Made by a program: the position numbers and the translations under genes
NCBI GenBank assembly: GCA_021204715.1
Contig: JAJPYW010000043.1
Span: forward strand, 1 to 6,505
Length of the DNA: 6,505 nt
Source: Prevotellaceae bacterium
GTDB taxonomy: Bacteria > Bacteroidota > Bacteroidia > Bacteroidales > Bacteroidaceae
Direction: 5' to 3'
Notes under the pieces: generated by a model
Databases searched by the model: none
What the model was told of the DNA's origin: nothing
The model's input: the letters and a program-made list of their open reading frames with translations, nothing else
Shown here: positions 4,593-6,505 of the stretch, in pieces
Numbering within the stretch: the first letter of the stretch is position 1
Layout: every line of letters starts with the position of its first letter

Positions 4593-6505
4593 ATGAAACA
4601 CACACGGATACTATACCTATTATTACTAAGTGCAAGCACCCTGCCGCTGCCCCACCCAGTTAAAGCCCAAGAGTACTACGTGACGCGCCTCGGCGTGGAA
4701 GACGGACTTTCGAGCAACTACGTGGTCGACGTCGTGCAAGACCACAAAGGCTATATATGGGTGGCCACCGAAGCCGGCCTGAACCGCTTTGACGGGCGCG
4801 AGTTCGACATCTACACCAAGCACAACTCAGGACTGAAAGGCAACGAGATAAACGTGCTCCTGCCCGACCCCGTCGATGACAAAGTGTGGATAGGCACCAT
4901 CTATGACGGACTACACGCGTACGACTACCGCACAGACAGCATCACCACCGACTTGGACACGAAGAACGCCCCGCTCGACGACGACGTGGCCGACCTCGCC
5001 CCCGCCAGTGACGACGGCATCTGGGTGGTGCACGCCCATGCAGGCATAGACCACTACGACCGCAAGACGCGCCGCTTCACCCCCTACACCCCCGAGAACG
5101 TCAAAGGCATGACAGGAGACCTGCGCACCGCCCGCGAAGACATGGAAGGCCACCTCTACATAGGCCACCACCTGCAAGGCTTCAGCGTGCTCGACCTGAA
5201 AGACCGCACCGCGCGCCACTTCCGCCACGACGCCGCCGACGGGGAGAGCCTGCCCGGCGACGATGTGAACTGCATCTTGATAGACCGCAACAACAACGTC
5301 TGGGTGGGCACCAACAAAGGGTTGGCCCTGTTCCATCCACAAACAGGCAAGTTCACCTGCTTCCACCACCGGCCGGGCGACGAGGGCTCGCTCATCTCCG
5401 ACCAAGTCACCGACATACTGCAGATGGCCGACGGCAAGCTCTGGGTGGGCACCTACATGGGCGGCGTGAGCATACTCGACCTCACCGAGAACGCCTTCAC
5501 CACGCCCGACAAAGCCGTCTTCCGCCACCTCACTGCCACCCTCGACGGGCACGGACTGTCGGGCCCCAACGCGCGCAGCCTGCTGCAAGACACCTACGGC
5601 AACATCTGGATAGGCAACTACCGGGGCGGGTTGGACTTCATAAGCTACGCCCGGCCCCAGTTCGAGACCATCTCCTACCCCACAGGCGAGGCGAGCCAAG
5701 CCGCCAGCAGGCAAGTGTGGGGCGTATGGGCCGACAAAGAAGGCATCGTCTTGGGCGGCGAGGGCGAGATAGCCCTGTACGACACCCACAAAGGCTGGCG
5801 CAAGGTGCCCCTGCCCCCCGACCGCAGCCACACCCACATCAACGCCATTTTCCGCGACAGCCGCGGCCGCTACTGGTTGGGCACATGGCTTGAAGGCCTG
5901 TTGGTGTACGACGGGGCAGAAGTGAAGCACATCGGCGGCAAGGACGCCGACGAGCTCGACGTGCGCGCCTTCAGCGAAGACGCCGACGGACGCATCTGGA
6001 TATGCACCTCGCGGGGCCTTTACACCTACTACCGCGGCCTGCTGCAGCGCGGGGAGCAGCTCAACAGCCAGCTGCCCGACCTTGCCGTGTGCGGTGCCTT
6101 CCACGCCCCCGACGGCAAACTGTGGGTGACCACCTCGGGCCGCGGCGTGGCCGTGTTCGACCGTCAAGGCCGGCTTGCCCGGCACCTCAACACCGCCCAA
6201 GGCTTCCCCACCGGCGCCACCAACACCCTGAAGGCCGACAACCGCGGGCGCATCCTCGTGGGCACGCACGACGGGCTCGTCATCTTCCCCGACCCCTCCC
6301 GTGCCGACACCTTCCAAGTCTTCGGCGCCGAAGCCGGGCTGAAGAACACCTCGGTGCGCGCCATCCACGAAGACCGCGACGGGCGCCTGTGGATGAGCAC
6401 CAACGGCGGCATCTCCTGTTTGGACGAAGCCACCGGCAAGTTCTTCAACTTCGACTACCGCGACGGCGTTCCCCAAGGCGACTTCATGGACAACTCCGCC
6501 TGCCT
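4593..6505 (+). CDS. HTCS-type sensor, periplasmic two-propeller domain; 3' part missing
   Basis: ATG at 4593, 637 codons to the window edge with no stop. Residues 1-25 form a signal peptide (K-H-T-R, Leu-rich core, cleavage likely after V-K-A25). From EYYVTRLGVEDGLSSNYV on, the chain is Reg_prop-type beta-propeller blades ending in W-[IV]-G-T-like strands. Thirteen are visible, with the strand at about 55, 98, 143, 188, 237, 284, 338, 385, 428, 469, 511, 554 and 600. FDYRDGVPQGDF (620-631) is the usual lead into the fourteenth blade, so two seven-bladed propellers are expected. In the HTCS family a Y_Y_Y domain, membrane helix, histidine kinase, receiver and AraC-type DNA-binding domain follow, in about 1300-1400 residues; none of these is in the window, so a plain histidine kinase is not excluded. 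The family senses oligosaccharide in the periplasm and activates the adjacent PUL; the divergent susCD pair fits. Blades 3 (WVVHAH), 4 (LYIGHH), 8 (IVLGGE) and 12 (ILVGTH) depart from the motif. It is GC-richer than susC. No Shine-Dalgarno. Confidence 0.9.
   Translation, partial: MKHTRILYLLLLSASTLPLPHPVKAQEYYVTRLGVEDGLSSNYVVDVVQDHKGYIWVATEAGLNRFDGREFDIYTKHNSGLKGNEINVLLPDPVDDKVWIGTIYDGLHAYDYRTDSITTDLDTKNAPLDDDVADLAPASDDGIWVVHAHAGIDHYDRKTRRFTPYTPENVKGMTGDLRTAREDMEGHLYIGHHLQGFSVLDLKDRTARHFRHDAADGESLPGDDVNCILIDRNNNVWVGTNKGLALFHPQTGKFTCFHHRPGDEGSLISDQVTDILQMADGKLWVGTYMGGVSILDLTENAFTTPDKAVFRHLTATLDGHGLSGPNARSLLQDTYGNIWIGNYRGGLDFISYARPQFETISYPTGEASQAASRQVWGVWADKEGIVLGGEGEIALYDTHKGWRKVPLPPDRSHTHINAIFRDSRGRYWLGTWLEGLLVYDGAEVKHIGGKDADELDVRAFSEDADGRIWICTSRGLYTYYRGLLQRGEQLNSQLPDLAVCGAFHAPDGKLWVTTSGRGVAVFDRQGRLARHLNTAQGFPTGATNTLKADNRGRILVGTHDGLVIFPDPSRADTFQVFGAEAGLKNTSVRAIHEDRDGRLWMSTNGGISCLDEATGKFFNFDYRDGVPQGDFMDNSAC

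Noticed and set aside
4911..6476. A 521-codon open frame on the minus strand, antisense to the sensor gene
   Set aside because: It is a mirror of a GC-rich coding strand, low in complexity (Val, Ala, Gly), while the plus strand gives unmistakable propeller blades.

Overview
The window looks like one edge of a polysaccharide utilization locus (PUL) from a Bacteroidales gut-type bacterium. Three things point there: a SusC/SusD-type outer-membrane pair, a divergent gene for a large periplasmic two-propeller sensor of the hybrid two-component system (HTCS) kind, and exact matches to the Bacteroidetes -7 promoter element (TAnnTTTG) with no Shine-Dalgarno sequences. The coding DNA is fairly GC-rich for a Bacteroides relative (34/60 and 29/60 in two hand-counted stretches of susC; 37/60, 41/60 and 41/60 in the sensor gene), so a GC-richer genus of the order is possible. 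I cannot name the species.

Layout. 1-1019 (minus): SusD-like surface glycan-binding lipoprotein, first 339 residues, cut by the left edge. 1034-4114 (minus): complete SusC-like TonB-dependent transporter, 1026 residues, 14 bp upstream of susD and surely in the same operon. 4115-4592: AT-rich divergent regulatory region. 4593-6505 (plus): first 637 residues of the HTCS sensor, cut by the right edge before its transmembrane, kinase, receiver and DNA-binding parts.

The intergenic region holds the least ordinary material. Two outward-facing promoters are proposed, each TAnnTTTG followed after exactly 11 nt by GTAAAG. If the susC-side promoter is right, the susC mRNA has an untranslated leader of roughly 290 nt. 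That leader contains four clear and one degenerate tandem copies of a 23-bp repeat (4209-4323), a long inverted repeat (4191-4235) and a 12-bp palindrome (4153-4164). The sensor promoter overlaps a 12-bp palindrome, and its transcript would begin near a small hairpin.

How the parts work together (family knowledge plus inference): the sensor would bind a released oligosaccharide in the periplasm and switch on the divergent susCD operon. SusD captures the glycan at the surface, and SusC imports it using TonB energy. Nothing in the window, such as a glycoside hydrolase, identifies the glycan. I see no evidence here for a wholly new system; the repeat-bearing leader is the best candidate for something undescribed.
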